From the NCBI GenBank assembly GCA_017302655.1, contig JAFLDE010000004.1, positions 33,177 through 97,176 of the forward strand: 64,000 bases of DNA, in the 5' to 3' direction. The stretch comes from Burkholderiales bacterium. GTDB taxonomy: Bacteria; Pseudomonadota; Gammaproteobacteria; Burkholderiales; Burkholderiaceae_C. The position numbers were made by a program, and so were the translations under genes. Position 1 is the stretch's first letter, and each line of letters opens with the position of its first letter. Under the pieces are notes generated by a model. It was not told the DNA's origin and searched no databases. It saw nothing but the letters and a program-made list of their open reading frames with translations. Below, in pieces: positions 42,603 to 51,617 of this stretch.

Positions 42603-43175
42603 ATGCAGGGTTTGTTGGCGGTATCACGGTCGATCGATCGCTTGAGCAGCGGGATCGGCCACTTTGTACGCTGGCTCGTGTTGGCGTCGGTGCTCATCAG
42701 CGCCGGCAACGCCGTCATGCGCAAGGCGTTCAACATCGGCTCGAACGCATACTTGGAAGTTCAGTGGTATTTGTTCTCCACCGTGTTCCTGCTGGGCGCT
42801 GGCTACGTGTTCCTCAAGAACGCTCACGTCCGGATCGACTTCATAGCCGGAAAGCTGTCGCCCCGAGTCAACGCATGGATCGACATCGTCGGCATCGTGG
42901 CGGTCATCCTGCCCTTGTGCTGGATGCTCATCACCTTGTCCTGGCCGGTGTTCCACAACGCCTGGGTGTCGGGTGAGATGAGTCAGAACGCGGGCGGCCT
43001 GGTGCGTTGGCCAGTGCTGCTGCTGATGCCTGTGGGCTTCGGACTTCTTTTGTTGCAGACAGCCTCGGAACTCATCAAGCGCTTTGCGTTCCTGAGCGGC
43101 CACCTGGCCCACGCGATCACTCCAGAAGTCAAGGCTCACGAAGTCGACTCTCATGCCGAGGGGGCAGCAGCATGA
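42603..43175 (+). CDS. TRAP transporter small permease (DctQ-like)
   Basis: 190 residues from the ATG at 42603, chosen for the GGAG 8 nt upstream. Four TM helices, with the DctQ motif LEVQWYLFSTVFLLGAGYVF followed by NAHVRIDFIAGKLSPR. Partner of the large permease next to it, whose start overlaps this stop as ATGA. It forms the membrane part of a sodium-coupled TRAP importer with the binding protein encoded convergently at 45023-46108. Confidence 0.93.
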   Translation: MQGLLAVSRSIDRLSSGIGHFVRWLVLASVLISAGNAVMRKAFNIGSNAYLEVQWYLFSTVFLLGAGYVFLKNAHVRIDFIAGKLSPRVNAWIDIVGIVAVILPLCWMLITLSWPVFHNAWVSGEMSQNAGGLVRWPVLLLMPVGFGLLLLQTASELIKRFAFLSGHLAHAITPEVKAHEVDSHAEGAAA

Positions 43176-44974
43176 CGCTCTGGGTCGCACAGAACTTCGT
43201 GCCATTGATGTTTCTTGGGCTCCTGCTCGTGCTCCTGTCGGGCATCCCGGTGGCGTTTGGATTGGCCGCGACCGGACTGGCCTTCGGCTTTCTCGGCATG
43301 GAGCTGAGTCATCTTCATCCAGAGGTGCTCTCCATCAGCGCCAGCCTATTTCAGGCGCTGCCCTTGCGTGTCTTCGGCATCATGCAGAACGACACACTGC
43401 TCGCCATTCCATTCTTCACACTCATGGGCATCATCCTTGAGCGATCTGGCATGGCTGAGGAACTGCTCGAGACGGTGGGGCAGGTGTTCGGCCCTGTTCG
43501 TGGCGGCTTGGCTATCGCTGTGATCCTGGTCGGTGCCTTGCTCGCCGCCACAACTGGCGTGGTGGCCGCCGCCGTGATCAGCATGGGGCTTATCTCGCTG
43601 CCGATCATGCTGCGCTACGGCTACAACCGATCGATTGCCACCGGCACCATCACCGCCAGCGGCACCTTGGCACAGGCCATTCCTCCCTCTCTGGTGTTGA
43701 TCGTGCTGGCCGACCAATTGGGTCGTTCGGTGGGCGACATGTACGCCGGCGCTCTCGTACCAGGATTGATGCTGGTGGGTCTGTACCTGCTGTTCATCGT
43801 GGCCATCGCCATCGTCAAGCCGGCCTGGGTGCCAGCCCTGCCGGCGGAAGCGCGGATCTACAAGGAGGCAGACGGTTCGGCGGGCTACCGCTCTTTGGCA
43901 CTGCTGCTCTTGATCTGCATCGGCGCCGGCTGGCTGTGGCATGCGAATCACGAGTCGCTGATCAACCCCCTGATCGAGCGCACCTTGCCAGCACCGGAGG
44001 ACGAAATCCTCATCCTGTCGATGACCGTGGCTTTCTTGCTGGCCTGGGGCTTGGCTCTGGCCAATCGGTTTCTCGGCCTGAACCTGCTGTCTCGTCTGGC
44101 CCAGCAAGTGACCTTTGTGCTCATTCCGCCCCTTGTCCTGATCTTCCTGGTGCTTGGGACGATCTTTCTGGGCGTGGCGACGCCGACCGAAGGTGGCGCC
44201 ATGGGTGCCGTCGGGGCCCTGATCATGGCCTTGGCCAAGGGGCGACTGAGCTTCACGCTGATGAACCAGGCGCTCGACAACACGGTCCGCCTGTCCTGCT
44301 TTGTGCTCTTCATCCTCATCGGCTCGACCGTCTTCAGCTTCACCTTCAACGCGGCCGACGGTCACATCTGGGTCGAGCACCTGTTTGACAAGCTGCCCGG
44401 CGGGGCGCTGGGCTTCCTGATCGTCGTGAACATCCTGGTGTTCGTGCTGGGCATGTTCATCGACTTCTTCGAGATCGCCTTCATCGTCGTGCCGATCCTG
44501 GCGCCGGTGGCGGCCAAGATCCTGCCGGAAATGGTGCCGGGCCTCAGCCCTGACATGGTCATGATCTGGTTCGGCGTGATCCTCGCGATGAACCTCCAAA
44601 CCTCCTTCCTCACGCCGCCCTTCGGGTTTGCGCTCTTTTACCTTCGCAGCGTCGCGCCGGGTCGTGACTACCGGGATCGGGTCACCGGTGCCACCATCCC
44701 AGCGGTCACCACCGCCCAGATCTACAAGGGATCGATCGCCTACATCGTCATCCAAGTCATCATGGTGGCGGTGGTGATCGCCTACCCACAACTGGTAGCC
44801 GGCAACATCGAGGTCACCCAAAAGGTCAACGTGGAAGAGGCCGAGGCGCAGATGGCGCCCAAGGACGACCTGTTCGACGTAGCACCGATCGACCCGATGG
44901 AGGTTGCGTCGGAACCTGCGTCTGATGTGCCCAGCAGCGCGGAGCCGCCAGCCTCCGAAGCTTCGATGCCATAA
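43172..44974 (+). CDS. TRAP transporter large permease (DctM-like)
   Basis: 600 residues, longer than typical DctM (about 430), as in the TakM/mannitol-chloroaromatic group. Family motifs: LLSGIPVAFGLAATGLAFGF, PFFTLMGIILERSGMAEELL, GTITASGTLAQAIPPSLVL, and GVATPTEGGAMGAVGALIMA, with NLQTSFLTPPFGFALFYL near the end. An extra acidic, Pro/Ala/Ser-rich cytoplasmic tail of about 60 residues follows the last TM helix. It couples with the DctQ-like subunit. Confidence 0.94.
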   Translation: MTLWVAQNFVPLMFLGLLLVLLSGIPVAFGLAATGLAFGFLGMELSHLHPEVLSISASLFQALPLRVFGIMQNDTLLAIPFFTLMGIILERSGMAEELLETVGQVFGPVRGGLAIAVILVGALLAATTGVVAAAVISMGLISLPIMLRYGYNRSIATGTITASGTLAQAIPPSLVLIVLADQLGRSVGDMYAGALVPGLMLVGLYLLFIVAIAIVKPAWVPALPAEARIYKEADGSAGYRSLALLLLICIGAGWLWHANHESLINPLIERTLPAPEDEILILSMTVAFLLAWGLALANRFLGLNLLSRLAQQVTFVLIPPLVLIFLVLGTIFLGVATPTEGGAMGAVGALIMALAKGRLSFTLMNQALDNTVRLSCFVLFILIGSTVFSFTFNAADGHIWVEHLFDKLPGGALGFLIVVNILVFVLGMFIDFFEIAFIVVPILAPVAAKILPEMVPGLSPDMVMIWFGVILAMNLQTSFLTPPFGFALFYLRSVAPGRDYRDRVTGATIPAVTTAQIYKGSIAYIVIQVIMVAVVIAYPQLVAGNIEVTQKVNVEEAEAQMAPKDDLFDVAPIDPMEVASEPASDVPSSAEPPASEASMP

Positions 44975-44977
44975 GCG

Positions 44978-45003
44978 CCAAGGGCCCCTTTCGGGGCCCT
45001 TGG
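44978..45003. terminator. Hairpin between convergent TRAP permease and binding-protein genes
   Basis: Perfect 11-bp stem (CCAAGGGCCCC and GGGGCCCTTGG) with a TTTC loop, 3 bp after the permease stop and 19 bp before the convergent binding-protein stop. There is no U-tract on either side, but the position and strength suggest a two-way terminator or RNA 3'-end. Confidence 0.6.
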
Positions 45004-45022
45004 TGTGCTGATCACGCAGTTC

Positions 45023-46108
45023 TCAGAGCTGAGTGATCTTGCTTTGCATGTAGCGGTCGAAGATGGCCTCGGTGTAGCGGAACCAGCGGTTGCTCTCCTT
45101 CCGGAAAGCCGAGTAGTCGTCGTACACCTTCTTCCAGTTGGGGTTCTTGGCTGAGATCTCGCTGTAGAGGGCCATCGACTCCTTGAACGCGAGATCGAGC
45201 ACCGGGATCGGCATCTGCACCAGCTTGGTCTTGTTGGCCAGCAGTTGCGTCAGCGCGACCGGATTGCGTGCGTCATATCGCGCCTGCATCTCGGTGTGCG
45301 CATAGGCCGATGCAGCCTCCACGATGGCCTTGTTCTCAGCACTCAGGCCTTCGTAGGCCTTGGTATTGATGTACAGGTCGAGTTGAGGACCACCTTCCCA
45401 CCAGCCGGGGTAGTGGTAGAAAGGCGCGACCTTGAAGAAGCCAAGCTTCAAGTCGTCGTACGGCCCCACCCATTCGGCGGCATCGATCGTGCCCTTCTCG
45501 AGTGCTTGGTAAATCTCGCCGCCGGGGATGTTCTGCGGCACACCGCCCATGCGCTCCAGCACCCGGCCGGAGAAGCCGCCAATGCGCATCTTCAGACCCT
45601 TCACGTCGGCGACGCTCTTGATCTCCTTGCGGTACCAGCCGCCCATTTGGGCGCCGGTGTTGCCCATCGGGAAATGGATGATGTTGTACTTCGCGTAGAA
45701 CTCCCGCATCAGCTTCAGACCATTGCCTTCGTACTGCCAGGCGGTCATCTGGCGGCTGTTCAAGCCGAAGGGGATGGCACAGCCAATCGCGAAGGTCTCG
45801 TCCTTGCCGAAGAAGTAATACGGCGCGGTGTGGGCCATTTCCACGGTGGCGTTCTGCACACCGTCCACCACCCCGAAGGCCGGCATCAGCTCGCCACCAG
45901 CGTGCACCGAGACTTGAAACTTCCCGCCGGACATTTCCCCCACTTTCTTGGCGAACACTTCGGCCGCGCCGTAGATGGTGTCCAGTGCCTTCGGGAAGCT
46001 CGATGCCAAGCGCCAACGCAAGGTAGCCTGCGCGTGCACGGCCGGGGCAGCGCCCGCAGCCAAGATGCCGGCCAAACCGGCCTTGCCAACAAATGAACGA
46101 CGTTCCAT
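45023..46108 (-). CDS. TRAP transporter substrate-binding protein (TakP-like)
   Basis: 361 residues. The twin-arginine-like start MERRSFVGKAGLAGILAAGA suggests Tat export. The DctP fold follows, with features of the alpha-keto-acid-binding TakP / DctP7 group: LRWRLASSFPKALDTIYGAAE, KGLKMRIGGFSGRVLERMGG with the substrate-binding Arg, and AAEWVGPYDDLKLGFFKVA. Its gene faces the permease genes tail to tail instead of sharing their operon. Ligand unknown; 2-oxoacids are a fair guess from the family. Confidence 0.92.
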   Translation of the reverse strand: MERRSFVGKAGLAGILAAGAAPAVHAQATLRWRLASSFPKALDTIYGAAEVFAKKVGEMSGGKFQVSVHAGGELMPAFGVVDGVQNATVEMAHTAPYYFFGKDETFAIGCAIPFGLNSRQMTAWQYEGNGLKLMREFYAKYNIIHFPMGNTGAQMGGWYRKEIKSVADVKGLKMRIGGFSGRVLERMGGVPQNIPGGEIYQALEKGTIDAAEWVGPYDDLKLGFFKVAPFYHYPGWWEGGPQLDLYINTKAYEGLSAENKAIVEAASAYAHTEMQARYDARNPVALTQLLANKTKLVQMPIPVLDLAFKESMALYSEISAKNPNWKKVYDDYSAFRKESNRWFRYTEAIFDRYMQSKITQL

Positions 46109-46193
46109 TCCGCAAGTCTCCTCAAGGGTGGGGGGAAAACGCGCGAATTCTAGGAGGCGACCTCTAATTCCCGGTGGGGGAATGCCCTGTCGG

Positions 46194-46218
46194 AAAAACG
46201 GGCACCGCTGCCGGGTGC
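46194..46218 (-). terminator. Probable terminator after pmbA
   Basis: On the minus strand, arms GCACC and GGTGC with a 7-nt loop are followed by CCGTTTTT. It lies 2 bp after the pmbA stop. The stem is short, so it is moderate. Confidence 0.45.
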
Positions 46219-46219
46219 G

Positions 46220-47581
46220 TCAGGCCCCCGCCAGCTTCATGCGACCGACGAGCACCGACCCAATGGTCTTCGCACCTGTCGTGTAGGCATCGGCCCCGAT
46301 ACCGACGATGTCCTGCAGCATCTGGCGCAGATTGCCGGCGATGGTCACCTCCTGCACCGGGAAGGCGATCTCGCCGTTCTCCACCCAGTAGCCGCTGGCG
46401 CCGCGCGAATAGTCGCCGGTGACGTAGTTGACGCCCTGCCCCATCAGCTCCGTCACCAGGAGACCCCGATGCAGGCGCCTGACCATGACGGCCAGGTCGT
46501 CGCCGGGCGCTGTGGCGCGGCTGCGCATCACCAGGTTGTGCGAGCCGCCGGCATGGCCGGTGGTCTTGAGGCCCAGCTTGCGGGCCGAGTAGCTGGAGAG
46601 GAAGTACCCCTGCAACACGCCCCCTTGCACCACGCTGCGGGGCCGCGTACGCACGCCCTCTTCGTCAAAGGCCGAACTGCCTTTGCCCTTGGCGACGAAG
46701 GGATCCTCGTCCACCTCGACATGGGGTGCAAGAACCGCTTGCCCCAGGCTGTCGGTGAGGAAGCTGGTCTTGCGGTACAGCGCGCCACCGCTGGTGGCCT
46801 GCACCAGAGCGCCGAGCAAGCCGGCCGCGACCTGGTTCTCGAACAGCACCGGCACCTCGGCAGTAGCCACGCGGCGCGCCTTCAAGCGGGAGAGCGCTCG
46901 CTCGGCCGCATAGCGGCCTACGGCCTCCGGCGAGGCCAGTTCGCCGGCATCGCGCATCGAGCTGTACCACGCGTCGCGCTGCATGCCAGCACCACGCCCG
47001 GCAATGGGAGCCACCGAGATCGAGTGCCTGCTGCTGGCATAGCCGCCGCTGAAGCCACGGCTATTGCCCGCCCAGAAATGCGACTGCTGCGCCGACACCG
47101 CCGCGCCCTCGCTGTTGGTGATGCGCTTGTCCACGCCGAGCGCTGCCGCCTCACAGCGCAGCGCCAGCTCGACCGCCTGCTGGGCGTCGATGGCCCAGGG
47201 ATGGAACAAATCGAGGTCGGGCGCGGGTTCGAGCAGCAGGTCTTCTGCGTCCGGCAGACCGGCCGCCGGGTCCTCGGCCGTGAAGCGGGCGATGTCGTAG
47301 GCCGCTTGCACCGTCGCGTCCAGCGCTGCCGCAGAGAAATCAGACGTGCTGGCGTGGCCGCGACGCTGACCCAGGTAGACCGTCACACCCAGCGACTTGT
47401 CCCGATTGCGCTCGACGTTCTCGAGCTTGCCGAGCCGTGCCGACACCGACAGCCCGCTGCCCTCGCTGACCTCGGCCGCCGCATCGCTCGCGCCCTTGTC
47501 CCGCGCCAGTTGAAGGGTGCGTTCCACGAGTTCCTGGAACTCGGCGCGTGAGTGGGCGAAGCCCTGGGAAGCAGCGGTCAT
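46220..47581 (-). CDS. pmbA: Metalloprotease-related protein PmbA/TldE
   Basis: 453 residues from the ATG at 47581; in-frame ATGs at 47611 and 47626 would begin inside or against the divergent darP start. Motifs: ARDKGASDAAAEVSEGSGLSV, ERNRDKSLGVTVYLG, TKGEGSSAFDEEGV-type segment (here GKGSSAFDEEGVRT) and the C-terminal GVNYVTGDYSRGASGYWVEN. TldE pairs with TldD to process microcin-type peptides or unfolded proteins; TldD holds the metal site. tldD is not in the window. Confidence 0.93.
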   Translation of the reverse strand: MTAASQGFAHSRAEFQELVERTLQLARDKGASDAAAEVSEGSGLSVSARLGKLENVERNRDKSLGVTVYLGQRRGHASTSDFSAAALDATVQAAYDIARFTAEDPAAGLPDAEDLLLEPAPDLDLFHPWAIDAQQAVELALRCEAAALGVDKRITNSEGAAVSAQQSHFWAGNSRGFSGGYASSRHSISVAPIAGRGAGMQRDAWYSSMRDAGELASPEAVGRYAAERALSRLKARRVATAEVPVLFENQVAAGLLGALVQATSGGALYRKTSFLTDSLGQAVLAPHVEVDEDPFVAKGKGSSAFDEEGVRTRPRSVVQGGVLQGYFLSSYSARKLGLKTTGHAGGSHNLVMRSRATAPGDDLAVMVRRLHRGLLVTELMGQGVNYVTGDYSRGASGYWVENGEIAFPVQEVTIAGNLRQMLQDIVGIGADAYTTGAKTIGSVLVGRMKLAGA

Positions 47582-47615
47582 CGAAGGGGGTCTGGGCAGA
47601 GGGTCCGTCATTATC

Positions 47616-48182
47616 ATGAGCCGCATGCCGAATAACGACCGCCCCCGCCGTGCCCGACCCGGGCCGCCCTCCCACGAACTCGACGACTACGAAGGCCCTT
47701 CGCGCAGTCAGCTCAAGCGCGAAGCCGATGCACTGCAGAAGCTGGGACAGGAGCTGCTGGATTTGCCCGACTCGCGGCTCGATGCCATCGGCATGGACGA
47801 GGCCCTGCGCCAAGCGCTTCGCGAAGCCAAGAAGATAACCGCCCACGGTGGCCGCAAGCGCCAGCTGCAATACATCGGCAAGCTGATGCGCCAGGTGGAT
47901 GCCGACCCGCTGGCTGAAGCCGTGGCAGCGTTCAAGCTTGGGCACGCGCACGACCAGCTACGCCTGCATCGGCTGGAAGCCCTGCGAGAAGAGCTGCTGG
48001 CCAGCGACGATGCGCTGCAGCGCTACATCAGCGAGCACCCGGGCGTGGACGTGCAGCAGCTGCGCAGCCTGCTTCGCTCGGCACGCAAGGACGCCGCCGC
48101 CAACCCCGAAGCGCGCAGCGGCCGCGGCTTTCGCGAGCTCTTCCAGTTCCTGAAGGCGCAGCCGGAGCCGAGCGATGCTTGA
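47616..48182 (+). CDS. darP: Ribosome biogenesis factor DarP (YjgA, DUF615)
   Basis: 188 residues from the ATG at 47616 (or 47625). Family motifs SRSQLKREADALQKLGQEL, LREAKKITAHGGRKRQLQYIGKLMR and a C-terminal GRGFRELFQFLKAQ. DarP helps late 50S assembly. It diverges from pmbA with overlapping or adjacent starts, a conserved neighbourhood. Its end overlaps mog by 8 bp. Confidence 0.95.
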   Translation: MSRMPNNDRPRRARPGPPSHELDDYEGPSRSQLKREADALQKLGQELLDLPDSRLDAIGMDEALRQALREAKKITAHGGRKRQLQYIGKLMRQVDADPLAEAVAAFKLGHAHDQLRLHRLEALREELLASDDALQRYISEHPGVDVQQLRSLLRSARKDAAANPEARSGRGFRELFQFLKAQPEPSDA

Positions 48183-48747
48183 GCCGGTGCGCATCGGTCT
48201 GGTCAGTTGCTCGGACCGCGCGAGCAGCGGCGTCTACGAGGACCAAGGCCTGCCTGCGCTGCGCGACTGGCTGACGCAGACCTTGAAGAACCCCATCGCC
48301 TTCGAGCAACGCCTGATTCCTGACGAGCGCGCCATCATTGCCGCCACCTTGCGCGAGCTGGTGGACGCAGCGAGCTGCCATCTGGTGCTGACCACGGGCG
48401 GCACGGGGCCCGCGCCACGCGACGTGACCCCTGATGCCACGCTGGACGTGGCCGAGCGCGAGATGCCAGGCTTTGGCGAGCAGATGCGGCAGATCTCGCT
48501 GCGCTTCGTGCCCACGGCCATCCTGTCACGCCAGGTGGGCGTCATCCGCGGCGGCGCCCTCATCCTCAATCTGCCCGGCCAACCCAAGGCCATCGCCGAG
48601 ACCTTGGGCGGCTTGCCCGACTGCCCCGGCATCTTTGCCGCCGTGCCCTACTGCGTCGATCTGCTGGGCGGCCCGTACATCGAAACCGACCCAGACCGCT
48701 GCAAAGCCTTCCGGCCGAAGAGCGCGCAGCGCCCTCCGACCGGCTGA
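48175..48747 (+). CDS. mog: Molybdopterin adenylyltransferase Mog
   Basis: 190 residues. MogA fold with IGLVSCSDRASSGVYEDQG, the nucleotide-binding VLTTGGTGPAPRDVTPDATL, and LNLPGQPKAIAETLGG. It adenylylates molybdopterin before Mo insertion. It overlaps darP and is convergent with the S9 peptidase, 7 bp away. Confidence 0.95.
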   Translation: MLEPVRIGLVSCSDRASSGVYEDQGLPALRDWLTQTLKNPIAFEQRLIPDERAIIAATLRELVDAASCHLVLTTGGTGPAPRDVTPDATLDVAEREMPGFGEQMRQISLRFVPTAILSRQVGVIRGGALILNLPGQPKAIAETLGGLPDCPGIFAAVPYCVDLLGGPYIETDPDRCKAFRPKSAQRPPTG

Positions 48748-48754
48748 ACCTCAC

Positions 48755-50821
48755 TCAGGGCTTGGTGATGGCTTCCTTCAGGCCGGGCACGAACTCGGCG
48801 CCATGCACCACCTGAGCGGTGGATTGGCGCTGGGTGTCACCCAGCGGCTCCACCCGACCGCCCAGGCAACGACCGAGGAAGGCCTCAGAAACGGCGAAGA
48901 AGCCGATGCGGTTGCCAGGCTTGGCGAAACCATGGCCTTCGTCCGGATAAAGCACATAGGTGACCGGGATCTTCTTCGCCTGCATGGCTTGCACGATCTG
49001 GTCACTCTCGGCCTGCTTCACGCGGGGGTCGTTCGCACCCTGGCCGATGAGCAGCGGCCGCTGGATCTGGTCGGCCTTGTAGAGGGGTGACGCGGCACGC
49101 AAGATGGTGCGGCCCGCCTCCGTCGCCGGGTCGCCCATGCGCAGCGCGAACTGCTTGCGCCCGGCTTCCCAGTAAGGCGGGATGGTGGCCAGCAGGGTTT
49201 CGAGATTGGACGGACCGACGATGTCCACGCCGCAAGCGAAGGTGGTCGGCGTGAAGGCCAGACCGGCCAGGGTGGCATAGCCGCCGTAGCTGCCGCCCAT
49301 GATGGCCACCTGGTCGGCACGGGTGACGCCCTGCTTGACGGCCCAGTTCACGGCATCGATCAGGTCGTCGTGCATGGCCAGGCCCCATTGCTGGTTGCCG
49401 GCGTTGAGGAATTTCTTGCCGAAACCGGTCGAGGCGCGGAAGTTCACCGACAACACGGCGTACCCGCGGTTGGCGAGCCACTGGTGCATGCCGTTGTAGC
49501 CATAGCCATCGCGCGCCCAGGGACCGCCGTGCACCAGCAGCACCATGGGCACCGCCTTCTCGGGCTTGCCATCACCGTTCCTGTCGCTGCCCTGCGGCAG
49601 ACTCAGGTAACTGGGCAGGGTCAGGCCGTCGCGGGACTTGATCTCCAGCGGGTGCATGGGCACCAGCGGCGCACCTTGCAGCTCGGGGCGAGCCACATAG
49701 AGCGGCGTGAGCTGGCGAGCCTTGCGATCGAACAGATAGGTGGCGGACACCTTGGAGACCGCGTCGATGCCGACGATCCAGCGGTCATCGGCGCGCGTGC
49801 GGCTGGCCACAAACACCTCACCCTGGCCCAAGTTCTTTTGCAGCCACTGGAAGTCGGCCTTCAAGCCGGCGTCGAGGAACTGCCACTCGTTGGTGAGGTA
49901 GTTCACCGCATAGGCCTGCACCTCGCCGGTGACCGGGTGGCGAAGCGTGCCACCGAGATCGGCACGCGCGTCCTGTCCGATCAACTTTCGCTGGCCCGTG
50001 GCCACGTCCTCCGCGAACAGGGCGGTGGTGTCGCGATCGCGCGAGTCGGTCCAGTACAGGGTCTTGCCGTCGGACGTGAAGCCCAACGGCGAGGTCGCGG
50101 CATCTTCCAGCGTGGTGCTGACCAGGGGCTTGTCGGCGACCTTGCCATCCTCGATGCGGAAGTAGTCCGAGCCGCCAGCGGCATTCGGACGCACCGCACC
50201 GCGAAGGCGCAGATCCTCGTCGGCCAAGAAGCCGGCATAGCCATCGCCCTTCATCACCAGCTGCAACTCGCCGGTTTGCAGGTTCAGCAGGTGCACGTCA
50301 TGCCAGCGCGGGTCTCGGTTGTTGATGCCGACCAGCGCTTCGTTGAGTCGCTTGTTCGAAAGGCCGATCACTCGCACCCGTACTTTGTCAAAGGGCGTGA
50401 AGTCCTGTTTCTCGCCCGTGGCGACCTTGACGCCATAGAGGCGGAAGTTCTCGTCCCCGCCCTTGTCCTGCACGAACAGAACGCGTTCGCTGTTGCCGGA
50501 CCAGAAGTAAGCGGGAATGGGGCGGTCGGTCGAGTCGGTCACCGGCTTGGCGGCCGAAGGTTGATTGACCGGCGCCACCCACACGTTCATCACCCCCTTC
50601 AGCGGAGCGAGCCAGCTCAGCCATTGGCCGTCGGGGCTCAGTTGAGCGCCGGCCTTGGTCGGGTTGCCAAACAGAGCCGCCCGTGGAATCAGTGGCGTAT
50701 CGCCCACGGTGAGCGTGGCCTGCTGGCCTTGTGCCAGGACTTGGAGGGGAAGCGCAGCAGCCAGCGCAAAAGCCAAGGGAACGAAGGTCGCCGTGCCGCG
50801 GCGGGTCAGACGGATGGACAT
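48755..50821 (-). CDS. S9-family prolyl-oligopeptidase-like serine peptidase
   Basis: 688 residues. A signal peptide (FVPLAFALAAALPLQVLA) suggests export. An N-terminal beta-propeller (AQLSPDGQWLSWLAPLKG ...) is followed by an alpha/beta-hydrolase domain with nucleophile Ser in IMGGSYGGYATLAGLAF, Asp in GQGANDPRVKQAES and His in YPDEGHGFAKPGN. It fits acylaminoacyl/dipeptidyl peptidase-like S9C enzymes; the exact bond cleaved is not evident. Confidence 0.92.
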   Translation of the reverse strand: MSIRLTRRGTATFVPLAFALAAALPLQVLAQGQQATLTVGDTPLIPRAALFGNPTKAGAQLSPDGQWLSWLAPLKGVMNVWVAPVNQPSAAKPVTDSTDRPIPAYFWSGNSERVLFVQDKGGDENFRLYGVKVATGEKQDFTPFDKVRVRVIGLSNKRLNEALVGINNRDPRWHDVHLLNLQTGELQLVMKGDGYAGFLADEDLRLRGAVRPNAAGGSDYFRIEDGKVADKPLVSTTLEDAATSPLGFTSDGKTLYWTDSRDRDTTALFAEDVATGQRKLIGQDARADLGGTLRHPVTGEVQAYAVNYLTNEWQFLDAGLKADFQWLQKNLGQGEVFVASRTRADDRWIVGIDAVSKVSATYLFDRKARQLTPLYVARPELQGAPLVPMHPLEIKSRDGLTLPSYLSLPQGSDRNGDGKPEKAVPMVLLVHGGPWARDGYGYNGMHQWLANRGYAVLSVNFRASTGFGKKFLNAGNQQWGLAMHDDLIDAVNWAVKQGVTRADQVAIMGGSYGGYATLAGLAFTPTTFACGVDIVGPSNLETLLATIPPYWEAGRKQFALRMGDPATEAGRTILRAASPLYKADQIQRPLLIGQGANDPRVKQAESDQIVQAMQAKKIPVTYVLYPDEGHGFAKPGNRIGFFAVSEAFLGRCLGGRVEPLGDTQRQSTAQVVHGAEFVPGLKEAITKP

Positions 50822-50954
50822 GGAGAAAGGTCGCCAGAGCGAACTGGGGTGGATGAAGCCGCACAGCTTACTGACCCGGTCGCACGCCGCCCCGCAGCCT
50901 GCGATCGAAGGTCAGAAACGGCGCATGAACAGCCCAAGTGGCCGCATGAAGGCT

Positions 50955-51617
50955 TCAGCGCGGCCGAGACACCACCGGCAAGTACTGCGGCGCCGTCACA
51001 CCCATGCTGACGTAAAGACTGGTGATGGCCTCGGCACTCAGTTCGGCCGGGCTGACCCAGTCTTCGGGCACGAACAGCAGGCCGCCGCCCACCGGCACTG
51101 GCGCGGTAGGCACCAGCACCACCAGGCAGGGGCGGCCGTCCACCAGCACCGTCTCGGGCGAGCTCTGCAGGCCCAGCACCGCGCTGTGCGGCTTGTCCCG
51201 CCCGCCGAAGTGGCACCACACGGGCTGCATGGCGCGCGTGCCCTCGGGGTCACGTCGGGACATCAACTCCACGAAGCGCTGGGCCAGTTCGTACACGCTT
51301 CGCACGAGCGGGATGCGGCGCATCACGGCGTTCAGCAGGTCCACGAGGCCGCGCTGCAGCCCCAGCTCGGTGAGCAGGCCCAGCAGCAGGATGCCCACGC
51401 CGATCAGCCCGATCCCCAGGACGTAGCCGAGCAGTTCCGACTCGGCCACGCCCAGGCCGATGCGCCCCAGCCATTCGCCGAAGGGGCTCGCCGGCCCGAC
51501 CCAACTGCGAAGCAACGCAAAGGCCCAGCCAAAGACCAGCACCGTGGCGGCAAGCGGCAAGGCCGCCAGCAAGCCGGTGATGAAAACACGCAGCAGGTGG
51601 CGATGAACCTGGCGCAT
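50955..51617 (-). CDS. DUF502 membrane protein
   Basis: 220 residues from the ATG at 51617, where TGATG joins it to the cysE stop. Two TM helices at the N-terminus (VFITGLLAALPLAATVLVFGWA; VLGIGLIGVGILLLGLLTE), then the conserved RIPLVRSVYELAQRFVELM and VPTAPVPVGGGLLFVPE of DUF502. Function not established. Confidence 0.88.
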   Translation of the reverse strand: MRQVHRHLLRVFITGLLAALPLAATVLVFGWAFALLRSWVGPASPFGEWLGRIGLGVAESELLGYVLGIGLIGVGILLLGLLTELGLQRGLVDLLNAVMRRIPLVRSVYELAQRFVELMSRRDPEGTRAMQPVWCHFGGRDKPHSAVLGLQSSPETVLVDGRPCLVVLVPTAPVPVGGGLLFVPEDWVSPAELSAEAITSLYVSMGVTAPQYLPVVSRPR

